From: Aricia agestis
Lineage: Eukaryota > Arthropoda > Insecta > Lepidoptera > Lycaenidae
Direction: 5' to 3'
Length of the DNA: 64,000 nt
NCBI RefSeq assembly: GCF_905147365.1
Contig: NC_056407.1
Span: 24,703,980 to 24,767,979 of the forward strand
Shown: piece after piece, positions 22,350-32,262 of the stretch
Layout of the letters: each line of letters opens with the position of its first letter
Numbering within the stretch: the stretch's first letter is position 1
Position numbers and translations under genes: made by a program
Notes under the pieces: generated by a model
The model's database searches: none
What the model saw: the letters and a program-made list of their open reading frames with translations, nothing else
Told to the model about the DNA's origin: nothing

Positions 22350-22573
22350 CATAGAGTATACATTATAGCAAGCTATAGAGTGCTTCTAACAAGGTATGAA
22401 CTGTAAGCACGAGTGTGAACATATTTTCCTATAAGCGTCAAACGATGGCGCATGGAACATCACTAGACTTGCGTTATACGTTTGACAAGTATCTATAGAA
22501 CTTCTGCTTACGATCGGCACAACGGGGAACGAGCGATGCGCGCGCTCTATAGCTTGCTAATGTATACTCTAAG
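22350..22573. mobile_element. hAT-type MITE with GGTACTAC target duplication
   Basis: Ends C(A/T)TAGAGTATACATTA and inverse, with AGCAAGCTATAGAG paired further in. The 8-bp direct repeat GGTACTAC lies at 22342-22349 and 22574-22581. Length 224 bp. It lies between the 473-bp foldback and the cactus start codon, so it may sit in or near the promoter or 5' UTR. Confidence 0.85.
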
Positions 22574-22581
22574 GGTACTAC

Positions 22582-22946
22582 TAATATATATTCTGTGCCA
22601 CAGCCCACAACTACTGTCTACTCGTCACTCACAGATTAGGTACTAGTATATATTTGTAGACTCGTCACTCGACCACTCGTAACTCGTGAGCAATGAGCAC
22701 ATCACTCATTGCCACAGAGATATACTAGTAATCTGTGGCCACAGAGTACGGTAGGTACTTTATTTTAAACTGGAACTCATTCATATATACTAGTAATCTG
22801 TGAACTCATTGCGAACGCGTTCTTGATCTGACATGGTGGTGTGTACATTTTATTATCGTAAATTAAATGTTTAGATACCCCTAAACGGTTTAATAATATG
22901 TGTGTATAACTAATCGTTGATACAATAGAATACATAAAGTAACAAA
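22582..22946 (+). promoter_or_regulatory. cact: Immediate upstream region of cactus (5' UTR/promoter candidate)
   Basis: 365 bp before the start codon. It contains repeated ACTCGTCACTC and ATATACTAGTAATCTGTG motifs. No TATA box, initiator or consensus Rel site could be assigned with confidence. The start codon context AACAAAATGAG is a good insect initiation context. Whether there is an upstream non-coding exon cannot be told. Confidence 0.35.
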
Positions 22947-23308
22947 ATGAGTGCCAAAAGAGTGTGTGATACAAAAATTCCAGACGAAGAAACGACAGAT
23001 TCTGGTTATCTGTCGGGACCCTTGAGCTCGCAGCTGTTATCGTCGGATGATTTAGGTGTAGAAACGGAAAGAGAAGACAATGAGAGTGAAAGAAGAGAAA
23101 CTGGAAACCCTGTAGACGATAGTGATAAAAAAGTGATAAGTGAAAGTGAGTTAGATAGTGGTTTGGATTTATCCGAGAGCCTTTCCCATGTTAAACTTGA
23201 CGAAGATACGGAAACGCAGCATGAACGACCTGTTATCATCGAACCAAAACAAGGAGTCCAAGACATCCCACTTAAAATTCTGTTTCAGCCTGATGAAGAC
23301 GGTGACAC
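22947..23308 (+). CDS. cact: cactus (IkB) coding exon 1: N-terminal degron region
   Basis: Cactus is the insect IkB. It holds Rel/Dorsal-type factors in the cytoplasm until Toll signalling triggers its phosphorylation and degradation. This exon encodes residues 1-120 plus two bases of codon 121. DSGYLS at 18-23 matches the IkB phosphodegron DSGxxS, and Lys4 and Lys10 lie just before it as possible ubiquitin sites. A second DSG with a serine four residues on (DSGLDLS, 70-76) follows. The region is rich in Asp, Glu and Ser and looks disordered. The exon ends PDEDGD at donor GTGAGT (23309). Joining to 26475 completes the T of the DGDTQ(L/V)HIAA motif that opens ankyrin repeat 1 in IkB proteins. 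The whole CDS is 1086 nt, 361 residues, in five exons. Confidence 0.95.
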
Positions 23309-23414
23309 GTGAGTATTTTGACGAATTTTATACTAACATTTACATGCTACCCATTTTTAGGTACTTACTTATAAGCTCTTTACTTAAGTCCTTGATAATG
23401 CAGTGGTTTATTTT

Positions 23415-23960
23415 TAGGGTTCTGTACCCAAAGGGTAAAAACCCTAATTACTGAAACGCCCTGATTACTGAAAAATAAGGGACCCTATTACTGAAACTTC
23501 GATGTCTGTCCGTCTGTCTGTCCCAGCAGTTGTTTCTGTAAATTTTATGACAAATAACACTTATGTATCTTTAATATGCAAAAAACTTTTGTGGAATTAT
23601 TCTTCATTCTATTTATATATTATTCTTCAAAGTATAACAGATTTCAAGTACTATGATGGGAATCATCACAATTCACATCAAACAGCACTCTTTATCTTCT
23701 ATTGGATAACTGGCACTGCGTAATACCTCGATTGTGGGAATCGTAGACACAATAGATTTTCAATTGTTATGCAGCAGCCGGGTGCCGCTTGGGGATTAAT
23801 GGGTTAATAATAAAATTATAGTTAAGTAAATAATTAAGGCAAAAATAGTGTTTTTGTATGGGAGCCCCTCCCATACATCATTCAATTTGGTACCATGTTC
23901 ACAAAAGTGGTGACCTGATGAAGGGATCCATAAGTAATCAAGGGAACTCCTCAAAATTGA
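23415..23960 (-). repeat. GGCCAAGTGCGAGT-family fragment in intron 1
   Basis: Opens TTAGGGTTCTGTACCCAAAG, then (GTCTGTCC)n, and later GGGAGCCCCTCCCATAC. It is the CGGAACCCT end of the family in minus orientation, truncated before its GTGCGAGT end. It runs into a second dispersed block (CATGTTCACAAAAGTGGTGA) seen inverted at 34140 and 45310. Confidence 0.65.
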
Positions 23961-24258
23961 TATGGAAATATGTGGTTTGATTTTGTCGGAAGTATTCTAT
24001 GCATATATTAATTATATTCTAACAACAAACTGTAAGGTTTTGCACCGAGGTGTATTTTATTACTTTAAGGTATATCCTGTAAACTAAAATTAAAAAGAAA
24101 AATGCTCATAAAGTGTGAAAAAAAAACTGGTCCAACGTAACATGGCTACAACAACTATTAGCATTGTATTTACATATGAGTGGTAAACCCGAGGCCTTTT
24201 ATCAATAACCTATCTCTTAGAATTGTTTCAATTTTTCGTTTACTTTATAAAAAAAACT

Positions 24259-24327
24259 AGTCTTGTCATGGATGTTAATTAGATATATATATATATATAT
24301 ATATATATCTAATTAACATCCATGACA

Positions 24328-24381
<54 letters not shown>
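24259..24381. repeat. Perfect palindrome followed by AT microsatellite
   Basis: AGTCTTGTCATGGATGTTAA runs through TTAGAT(AT)n to the exact inverse ending AAGACT at 24332; each arm is about 37 bp. It is followed by about 24 AT repeats that lead straight into the long-TIR element. Confidence 0.9.
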
Positions 24382-24384
<3 letters not shown>

Positions 24385-25873
24385 CCGGTTCAAAAAAATC
24401 GACTATTTTTTTTTTTTTCAAAACCCGCAGTGAAATATCTTCCTAGTAATGAAAAAAGAAGCCTGTGAAAATGGGAGCTCTTAATATCAATTTTGAAAGG
24501 TCGCTCATCGTGAATTTCTATTTTACGTTTAAATAACATGGGAAATTTTTTTTTTTAAATTTGGAATTTTACAACTCATTTTTGAATTAACATGTCGGGA
24601 TGAGCGATACATATTTTTGAAGGAAATTGAACGCTCTAAATAAATTGTCTCTTATGTTTTTTCTGTAAGTTCACTCCTTCAAAAGTTATTCGAGTTTAAA
24701 ATCCAACATGTAATCAATTCAACTTTTTTTTTAATTTTTCTTAAATATTTCATAATTATTATTGAAAAAAAAAAATTTGGCTTAAAATATTGAATCATCA
24801 AGTTTAACGTCGTTGATAAAGTAGATCTTTATGATTCTGCTATTAAAAATAGTTGACTTTTTAATTTAAAAAATCCGAAATTAATTCTTTATTTGAAGTT
24901 TACAAAAAATTTGGATTGTATGTACATAAATTTTGGAATAATGACCAACTGTGGTTTATAGGAAATGTAGTGCACTTCTTTACCGGTGAAATAGAGATGT
25001 GCTGTAATATCAACTTACTTTTTCGGTACTGTTGCTCAATTGTTGTTCTGGTTCCTAGCTGTTTGTTATAATTACGATTTTGATGTATAATAATTTAAAA
25101 ATATTTCACTTTTTAATAATTATTGTATCATTTTATTATAAATAATGGAACAAAATGTATACTTGATTGGTGAAATGAATGAAAATTTTATTGGACGTAA
25201 ACTGCCCACAAATGGAGAGGTTATGTGGTATGTATGTAGGTATTTAGAACATGATACTCTAAAATTTGATGCTTTCATTTCAATAAATAAAAAAAGATTA
25301 TTCCTAAAGTGTCGTCTTTTTATTAAAATGTCATTGTTGGATTATTGGTATTCAATTGTTGTTAGTAGCATTTCATTGTTCATAGTTCTGATAGTTAGAA
25401 TCAAAATAGTAAATTTTATCAACTGAAAATAATCGTGTTAAACGTAAAGCTATCAACTATACAATTAATAAGTGTACAATAATTTTTTTTGAAGATAAGT
25501 ATTATTATTATATCACAATTAAGGAAAAAAACGTTGAATTGATTACATGTTGGATTTTAAACTCGAATAACTTTTGAAGGAGTGAACTTACAGAAAAAAC
25601 ATAAGAGACAATTTATTTAGAGCGTTCAATTTCCTTCAAAAATATGTATCGCTCATCCCGACATGTTAATTCAAAAATGAGTTGTAAAATTCCAAATTTA
25701 AAAAATTTTTTTTCCCATGTTATTGAAACGTAAAATAGAAATTCATGATGAGCGACCTTTCAAAATTGATATTAAGAGCTCCCGTTTTCACAGGCTTCTT
25801 TTTTCATTACTAGGAAGATATTTCACTGCGGGTTTTGAAAAAAAAAAATAGTCGATTTTTTTGAACCGGTCTA
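24381..25873. mobile_element. 1.49-kb element with about 350-bp terminal inverted repeats
   Basis: Starts TAGACCGGTTCAAAAAAATC and ends with the exact inverse. Pairing continues inward about 350 bp (AAAACCCGCAGTGAAATATC, GAAGCCTGTGAAAA, ACATGTCGGGATGAGCGATA, AACTTTTGAAGGAGTGAAC in inverted form, AATCCAACATGTAATCAATT). TA or AATATA lies on both sides. The centre holds one short ORF (25145-25426). Family not recognised; long TIRs with little coding suggest a deleted DNA transposon. Confidence 0.85.
25145..25426 (+). CDS. Short ORF inside the long-TIR element, possible transposase remnant
   Basis: 93 codons starting MEQNVYLIGEMNENFIGRKL then PTNGEVMWYVCRYLEHD. The first 35 residues look protein-like and have a LPTNGEV motif. 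The last 40 are hydrophobic and low in complexity (SIVVSSISLFIVLIVRIKIV). No DDE residues or zinc-finger pattern are visible. It is preceded by an AT-rich stretch and centred between the two inverted arms, where a transposase would lie. It could also be a chance ORF. Confidence 0.3.
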   Translation: MEQNVYLIGEMNENFIGRKLPTNGEVMWYVCRYLEHDTLKFDAFISINKKRLFLKCRLFIKMSLLDYWYSIVVSSISLFIVLIVRIKIVNFIN

Positions 25874-26066
25874 ATATATATAACAAGATATTAAGTTGAA
25901 TTAATAATTTAATATTTTTTCTGAATAAATAAACATTCTAAAATTAATAAACTAATAACTATTTTCACACCTCCATTGTGGGTATCGCAGATACTATTGT
26001 ATCTGCGATTTTCAATTGTTATGTGTCAGCCAGCTGCCACTTGGGGATTAATGGGTTAATACTTAA

Positions 26067-26431
26067 CAGCGTTGCCAGATTTTTTTTGTGCCAAGTCGGG
26101 ACTTTGGAACTTTTTGAGTAAAAAAGCGGGATTCTTCAGTCAAAAGTGGTACAAAGTAAAGAAAGGTATAAAATCAAAAGTTTTTTAGATTTTTTTATCT
26201 TTTTATTTGTGTTAAAATAACATTTAGTGACAATAGATAGCTAAAGTAGCCAAAGAAAATCCACACCTCTAGCTCCCACACTCTTATCTTCCGCACCTTT
26301 CTTTCTCAGCACGCTGCACATACGTTCGGGCTTTCCTAGAAAAGCGGGACTGAGCCTGTCCCGCGCGGGACATTTAATTTTGATGAAAAAATCGGGACGT
26401 CCCGCCAAAATCGGGACGTCTGGCAACGCTG
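26067..26431. mobile_element. hAT-type MITE in cactus intron 1
   Basis: Ends CAGCGTTGCCAGA and TCTGGCAACGCTG bound 365 bp. ATACTTAA is repeated directly at 26059-26066 and 26432-26439. An 8-bp duplication and CAG ends fit hAT. It lies only 43 bp upstream of the exon 2 acceptor. No ORF of note. Confidence 0.87.
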
Positions 26432-26474
26432 ATACTTAATGACATTATTATTAAATTGTTTTTTCCTGTCTTAG

Positions 26475-26809
26475 GCAAGTTCACATTGCTGCAGTCCATG
26501 GATGTGAAAAGTCTGTGGGAACACTTATCAGGGTGTGTCCTGACAAAAGATTATTGGATATACCAAATGACTATGGACATACACCGCTGCATCTTGCAGT
26601 CATGAGCGGACACCATGCGGTAACCAGGATGTTAGTACTGGCTGGTGCATCGCTGGATGTGCGAGACAGAGTCGGAGAGACACCCATACATAAGGCTGTT
26701 CATCACACAAAAACAGGGCAACACATAAAGTGCCTGCTTGCTTTACTAGCACCGGCGCCCGAACTCTCAAGACAGCAGAATTCAGCACTGAACCAGAAAA
26801 ATTATAATG
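26475..26809 (+). CDS. cact: cactus coding exon 2: ankyrin repeats 1-3
   Basis: Opens after a CTGTCTTAG acceptor and reads (T)QVHIAAVHGCEKSVGTLIR, GHTPLHLAVMSGHHAVTRML, GETPIHKAVHHTKTGQHIKC and ends NQKNYN before donor GTAAGT at 26810. It encodes residues 121-232 plus one base. TPLHLA at 157-162 and TPIHKA mark ankyrin repeats 2 and 3; repeat 1 starts at the exon 1/2 junction. The third repeat has the longer tail expected in IkB proteins. An ATG at 26515 inside the exon is internal and not a start. Confidence 0.95.
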
Positions 26810-27502
26810 GTAAGTACTAAATATTAAATTATTAAAATGTTTCGGTAAAGGTTTACAAACCTACCCAAATTTTTTTGGTTCAATAATTATAAGTCGACGG
26901 AGGCCCGCTACGCGGGGCTCCTATTTCTGGATGGTTCACAATAAAATAACCACAATGGCAAAGGCTTATCGCCGCCGCCATCTAACCTAACCCAATTCCA
27001 GTCGTATTGGGCCAACATTGCTATTAATTAAGTACATAAGAATTATAATATCCCACCAAAAACATTTTCATATAAAATGCCAAGATGAGAACAAGTTCGT
27101 AGTGTCAAAAAGTTGTGAGATCTCATGTAGAGCCAAGTTTCTAACCTTACATACTCACTACTTAGCCCTAAATCTAAAAACCTTAATTTTACACTAAAGC
27201 GCGGCAAAATACTTGATAATAATATAATGTGTCAGCCGCACGAGAAGAATCTAAAAATTCTACACATTAGTCAAAATCGGTGGCCTGGCCATTTTTTAGG
27301 GTTCCGTACCCAAAGGGTAAAAACGGGACCAATATACTAAGACTTCAATGTCTGTCCGTCTTTCTGTCTGTGTGTCTCCAGGCTGTAACTCAAGAACCGC
27401 TATAGCAAGATTTCTGAAATTTTCACAGATTGTGTATATATCTGTTGCCGCTATAACAACAAATACTAAAAACAAAATAAAATTAATATTTAACAGGGCT
27501 CC

Positions 27503-27866
27503 TATAGGGAATTTATTAAAACCACGAGTTAGAAAATCTATGGTGCGTCGGAGCGTTCAATAAGTTGAGTGTCACTTCGCGTGCGACTTGCGTGCGGCTT
27601 TGGTTGCGACTAGGTTGCGACTGTGGGTCCCGGGGTGCCGGGCTAAGGGCCTGAGCCCTTTCCTGTGGGAACGCTCTTTCAGCACCTAATCTTTATTTAT
27701 CGAAAGCATACAAATCACAAAGTGTTAGCAATATTTCAAAACAAATACAAAGAGCTTATTATTTAAACTTACAACATAGACCATGCATTCAACACTGTTT
27801 CTTACACAGAAATAATTCTAATAAATTATCATAACTTATGGCCTATGGTGTAGTGCGTCGCCTACA
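27503..27866 (-). repeat. Bel-Pao 3' LTR
   Basis: On the minus strand it starts TGTAGGCGACGCACTACACC and ends TCCCTATA. An A-rich segment and AATAAA-like runs lie inside. A short purine run (AAGGAGG) just upstream on the minus strand is the likely polypurine tract. Confidence 0.93.
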
Positions 27867-27907
27867 ATCTGCCTCCTTAGTGCTAACTAGTTGGCACTAC
27901 AGCTATC

Positions 27908-30900
27908 CTATGATGCCAGTAAGGCGACGCGCGTCACAGGTCTGCGCAGCACACCGGTGCGTGTGCGCACATCAACAATGCGGACTCGTCCGTCGCGGCC
28001 CGCGTGGGTCGTGCTTACAACTGCAACCCCATGACGCCAGCAGTTACGTTTCTGTCTCGTTCGACCTACAGTGACCTCGAGTGGTCCAAAAAAATCTACT
28101 CCGGTGCCGGTGTAACCAAAGGGATGTCTATTATCTACTGCTACCAAATGTACAACTCGTTCCTCACATTTCGCGTCATCTAACATCTGTTTAAAGTTAC
28201 GGTCCTTGGGCCATTGACCTTCAGGTAGCCTCAAAAACAAAAGGCCTTGAAACCAGGCACTCGAATACTCCATTGGGGGCGCGTCATCACGGGTGGCCAC
28301 GTCGGCGACGTTGCTCGCGGTGGGCACGTGACGCCATTCGCACGATTTAGTAAGTTCGTCTATTTCACCTAAACGATGGGCTACATAAGGTTTGTAACTA
28401 CGAGGATCGCTTCGAATCCACTGGAGGACCGTGCTACTGTCCGTCCAGAAGTAACGTTTCCCGGGCTGAACGTCCTTGTGCTCGCGTTGTATAGCTCCTG
28501 CGAGCCGTGCGCCTAGAAGGGCGGCCTGTAGTTCCAGCCGTGGAATAGATATCGGCTTCAATGGGCTTACTCTAGATTTACTAGCTACAAAACTAACTAG
28601 TACACGTCCGTCGGCACGTGTCAAGCGCCAATAAATTACAGCAGCGTAAGCTTTAGAAGAAGCATCGCAAAAAATATGCATTTGTTTTTCAACTATGTCG
28701 CACTCATTTTTTGTTGTATTGTTGAAGTGCGTAAACATCTGTTCGGCTGAGTAACAATGGGTCCACTCGTGTGCGTTGCCGTAATATCGTGGAATTCGAA
28801 GTGAGGGCAGGCACTTCAAATCTTTCAGCCAGTTGAGCCATAAATTATGCTCCTCGGGTCGAACGCGGCAATTCCATTCGACTCCGCTACGATGTACATT
28901 TTGAAAAATAATTTTACCCTTTATTATGAACGGGGAAAGAAAACCGTGAACGTCATAAACGGACATTATAATACTTAACATTTGAGCTTTAGTGGGTACT
29001 TCGGTGCCATCTAATACGTTTGGCGAAATTCTACTTAAAGCTAATTTGAAACTGAACATATCGTCGCTCGGATGCCACATCAAACCGAGAGTACGTTCAG
29101 CTGTGTTCGTAGCTCCGTTTTGTAACTCGATAGCGGCGGGCGCGAGCGCCGCGCGCGGTACGGTCTGCAGCACCCGTGTGCTGTTGCTAGACCAGCGAGT
29201 TATCTCGAAACCACCTGACTTGTGGATCTCGGTTATTTCGCGAATTAATTTAACAGCGTCGCTTTCGCTGTCGCAAGAATGCAAACAATCGTCCATGTAG
29301 TGGTCGTTCAATATCACACGAACTGCCTCGGGGCATTCTTCAATATATTTGATCGCATTTTTATTTTTTATATATTGTGCGACAAATGGTGAGCATGTAG
29401 CTCCAAATAGCAAAGTTTGCATTACGCAAATTTTTATACGATCATCGGGGCTCTCCTGCCAAAGAAAGCGAAAAACATTTTGATCTTCGGGTCGTATTTT
29501 AATTTGAACAAAGAAATCTTTAATATCTGCAGTTAGAGCGATTCGGTGTTCGCGGAAACGTAACATAATGCCTAGTAGGGAATTGTACAAATCGGGTCCC
29601 GTAAGAAGGAAATCATTTAGGCAGACACCATTAACTTTACCTGCGCAATCGAACACTAGTCTAAGCTTGTCGGGTTTATTAGGATTTTTAACTCCAAAAT
29701 GCGACAAGTACCAGGTGTTACTGGGTGCGGGTTCGTGGTCGGCTATTTCACGCGCGTAGCCGTTATCAAATAGTCTCCGCATCTCTCTACGATATTTATC
29801 TGCGTACGTAGAGTCAGACTTAAACTTTTTAACTAAGTTATTGAGCCTTTTTCGCGCATAATCATACGTATTGGGAAATTCCAATTTATCTTTCGTGAAG
29901 GGTAAACCTACCTCCCATTGATTACCTACATGTCGTGCAGTTTCATCTAACATACGCACTGCTCTTAAGTGTGCCGTATTTTCGCGGCGTAAGGTCGATA
30001 CTCCTATCGAGTCTAGTTCGAATGATTGTTTAATTAAATTATTTAATTCTGTAATGTTCCTATCGTGTTCCTCTGAGTGAGCGAGATGAGAGGTGTAGCC
30101 GTTCACGGGAGTGTGAGCGAGACCGATGCGGCCATGAATGGACCAGCCTAGGAGGCATCTCGTAGCATATGGTTCCTGCTTGTTACCGTGCAGAATCTCA
30201 AGAGGGGCGATAAGAGAGTAGTTATCCTGACCTATGAGTAGACGAGGCACTACACATTCGTTACAAACTTTGTCCTTAATTTTTAACAAATGATTGCATT
30301 CAACATTTTTAACAGAAGACAAATTTTGCTTAGGCAAATTCAATTTGTTAACAACACGTAGAGTTACATCAAAACTTTTATTTTCGAAAGCTCCAGCTAT
30401 AGTAGCGGACACTTTAGGTACATCAGATTGATATATTTCAATTCCAAAGGCATCAATAAATTTTATGGGGCTAGACTGACAAGTTATAAGACCTAAATCA
30501 CTCACCAAGTCCTTATCGATTATGGATATGGATGCACCGTCGTCTAGTAACGCGAATGCACTCACCGTGCCCTTTGGGCCACTGAGATTGACTTTCACAA
30601 CTTTTAGTAGCACTTCACTATTTACTTGGGGACCGGCGTCGGCGACGTCGGCGGCCGGGCTCGCGGGGTCGCCCGACTCGCGCCGGGCGGCGGCCAGCTG
30701 GTGCGCCACGGTCTCGTTGCACGCTGACGATGACGACTCGCCGTCGGCCGTCTGCGGCTCGTAGGTTGCCGTGCTCGCTGTAGCCTCCTTGTTGACTGGG
30801 GGCTTCTTGAAGTGTAAAAGTCGGTGATGCGACAGTCCGCAGTTATCGATGTCGCACAGAGGTGCGGGACATGCGGTCTTCTCGTGTCGCTTCTGCAGGC

Positions 30901-32224
30901 AGCAAAAACATAGGTATTTTGCTTTCACAAAATTCCATCTGTCCTTTCGCATTGCTCTATTGAAAAATCGGCATTCGGCAAGTAGATGCGCAGATTTTGA
31001 GCAGAACGGGCAATTTTTCGATGCCGTCGGTCGAAAGGTCTTCGTTGCCGTCGCGAGTACAGGGCGATTGTAGTACATAGGCTGCCTCTGTTTCTCGTCC
31101 GGCTTTGCTCGTCCGTGTGGCACCGGGTCGGGTTTCCGGTTGTCTCGCAGGTGAGTAACTCCGACTGTCGAGGCCACAGTAGCTTCTCGTTTTAGAAATG
31201 TGGCCAGTAGCTGCAGTTTTGGTACGCTGCTAGCTAGCTTGTCGTAAGCGTAGTCCGACCACTTACTTATTAAAACACTCGGCAGCTTGGTGACGATTGA
31301 CGTCAGTAATTCAGGACTGCGTAGATAATCGTGCTGATTGAGTGTATTCAGCGTCGCAACACAGTTATTAACTTTCATGGAAAAGTTAATAATATCATTG
31401 TGATAATTATTCGAGAGTGGCGATAATTTTCTCATTTGTGCAGTGAGCTGTTGGACGATTAAGTCTGGGTGTCCAAATCTGAGCTCTAGCGCCTCCATTA
31501 CAATAGCTGGCGAGGTGCCGCCGATTAGCAAGTCGGTGACGGCTTCCTTGGCCTCGCCTCGGAGCGCTCTGCGTAGTCGCCATAAGTTCTCGGAGTCGCT
31601 GAAATGGCATACCTGTGTAGATTCCTCGTAGGAACTTTTGAAGTGTAGCCATTCGTTACATTCACCGCTGAATGTCGGTAATTCTCGTGGGGTACATAGG
31701 CGTGAGAGTAGTCGTTCGTCTTGATGTTGTTGTGACGAGATCATGATGTCTTTCAACGTGTGAGCGAGCTGAATAATTCCTCCGGCGTCTGGAGCAGTAG
31801 CCCGACTAGGTGCGCATGCGTTTGCGCTAGGTGCCGGCGCCACCTCCGCTGCCGTTGCTGCCGCCACTGGTGACGGCTGTTCAGTACGTTCCAGCCAACT
31901 CTCAACGTTGCATTGACTCCCGTCGATGTTAGCAGGTTCACTACATCTGGAGGAACTCTCGACCAAGGCTAAGTCACATTCGAGCCTCTTGTCGATTAGT
32001 TCCATGGCTATTTTAGCCCTTTCTTCGGCTGCCGCTAGTTCCAACTGTTTTCGCCTCAGTAGAGACGATGACGATATTGACACATTAGACTCACTTTTCA
32101 CATTGTCCGACTTAGATATTTTACGCGATTCTGGTTGTTTGTGACAATCTCGCGACAACACGTGCTCCGAAGCGCTTTCGAATTTTTCTAACAATTTAGC
32201 GCGGGATCTAGTTGTACGATGCAT
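27908..32224 (-). CDS. Bel-Pao Gag-Pol polyprotein with most of the integrase deleted
   Basis: A single 1438-residue frame. Gag occupies about 1-400, followed by cysteine-rich zinc knuckles at 405-465 (CPFCSKSAHLLAEC, CFCCLQKRHEKTACP). The protease active site LLDDGAS is near 560, reverse transcriptase about 835-1010 (TADIKDFF near 898, YMDD at 976-979), and RNase H about 1180-1310 (FCDAS, RLELQAA, WTDSS). After position 1366 come the first residues of the integrase core (GVDFFGPLEVTVG), then a jump to what looks like the C-terminal end (AGRDGRVRIVDVRTRTG). The integrase catalytic residues are absent. The usual Bel-Pao polyprotein is several hundred residues longer. The start at 32224 is the first ATG after the primer-binding site. 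Replication without help is not expected. Confidence 0.95.
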   Translation of the reverse strand: MHRTTRSRAKLLEKFESASEHVLSRDCHKQPESRKISKSDNVKSESNVSISSSSLLRRKQLELAAAEERAKIAMELIDKRLECDLALVESSSRCSEPANIDGSQCNVESWLERTEQPSPVAAATAAEVAPAPSANACAPSRATAPDAGGIIQLAHTLKDIMISSQQHQDERLLSRLCTPRELPTFSGECNEWLHFKSSYEESTQVCHFSDSENLWRLRRALRGEAKEAVTDLLIGGTSPAIVMEALELRFGHPDLIVQQLTAQMRKLSPLSNNYHNDIINFSMKVNNCVATLNTLNQHDYLRSPELLTSIVTKLPSVLISKWSDYAYDKLASSVPKLQLLATFLKREATVASTVGVTHLRDNRKPDPVPHGRAKPDEKQRQPMYYNRPVLATATKTFRPTASKNCPFCSKSAHLLAECRFFNRAMRKDRWNFVKAKYLCFCCLQKRHEKTACPAPLCDIDNCGLSHHRLLHFKKPPVNKEATASTATYEPQTADGESSSSACNETVAHQLAAARRESGDPASPAADVADAGPQVNSEVLLKVVKVNLSGPKGTVSAFALLDDGASISIIDKDLVSDLGLITCQSSPIKFIDAFGIEIYQSDVPKVSATIAGAFENKSFDVTLRVVNKLNLPKQNLSSVKNVECNHLLKIKDKVCNECVVPRLLIGQDNYSLIAPLEILHGNKQEPYATRCLLGWSIHGRIGLAHTPVNGYTSHLAHSEEHDRNITELNNLIKQSFELDSIGVSTLRRENTAHLRAVRMLDETARHVGNQWEVGLPFTKDKLEFPNTYDYARKRLNNLVKKFKSDSTYADKYRREMRRLFDNGYAREIADHEPAPSNTWYLSHFGVKNPNKPDKLRLVFDCAGKVNGVCLNDFLLTGPDLYNSLLGIMLRFREHRIALTADIKDFFVQIKIRPEDQNVFRFLWQESPDDRIKICVMQTLLFGATCSPFVAQYIKNKNAIKYIEECPEAVRVILNDHYMDDCLHSCDSESDAVKLIREITEIHKSGGFEITRWSSNSTRVLQTVPRAALAPAAIELQNGATNTAERTLGLMWHPSDDMFSFKLALSRISPNVLDGTEVPTKAQMLSIIMSVYDVHGFLSPFIIKGKIIFQNVHRSGVEWNCRVRPEEHNLWLNWLKDLKCLPSLRIPRYYGNAHEWTHCYSAEQMFTHFNNTTKNECDIVEKQMHIFCDASSKAYAAVIYWRLTRADGRVLVSFVASKSRVSPLKPISIPRLELQAALLGARLAGAIQREHKDVQPGKRYFWTDSSTVLQWIRSDPRSYKPYVAHRLGEIDELTKSCEWRHVPTASNVADVATRDDAPPMEYSSAWFQGLLFLRLPEGQWPKDRNFKQMLDDAKCEERVVHLVAVDNRHPFGYTGTGVDFFGPLEVTVGRTRQKRNCWRHGVAVVSTTHAGRDGRVRIVDVRTRTGVLRRPVTRVALLAS

Positions 32225-32231
32225 TGTATTA

Positions 32232-32257
32232 GTTCGAGATCCGGCTCGTATGGACCA
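32232..32257 (-). promoter_or_regulatory. Bel-Pao primer-binding site
   Basis: Five bases after the 5' LTR, the minus strand reads TGGTCCATACGAGCCGGATC. The plus strand therefore shows a tRNA-like 3' end: TTCGAGATCCGGCTCG, a stem and GGACCA. The TCCGGCTCG..GGACCA order resembles tRNA-Tyr with a small difference. Naming the tRNA is inference. Confidence 0.7.
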
Positions 32258-32262
32258 GAAAT

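Larger units (their letters stand above)
23309..26474 (+). other. cact: cactus intron 1 (3.2 kb)
   Basis: GTGAGT ... TCTTAG. It holds a GGGTTCTGTACCCAAAGGG repeat, a palindrome plus AT microsatellite, a 1.49-kb long-TIR element, a direct repeat pair and a hAT-type MITE; little unique sequence remains. No exon was found inside. Confidence 0.9.

Noticed and set aside
26515..26820. ORF starting MGTLIRVCPDKRLL as a separate small ankyrin protein
   Set aside because: It is the inner part of cactus exon 2; the ankyrin reading begins upstream at the splice acceptor and joins exon 1 in frame.
30522..31652. Several plus- and minus-strand ORFs within 28-32 kb
   Set aside because: They are shadows of the Bel-Pao polyprotein frame, which has all the domain motifs.
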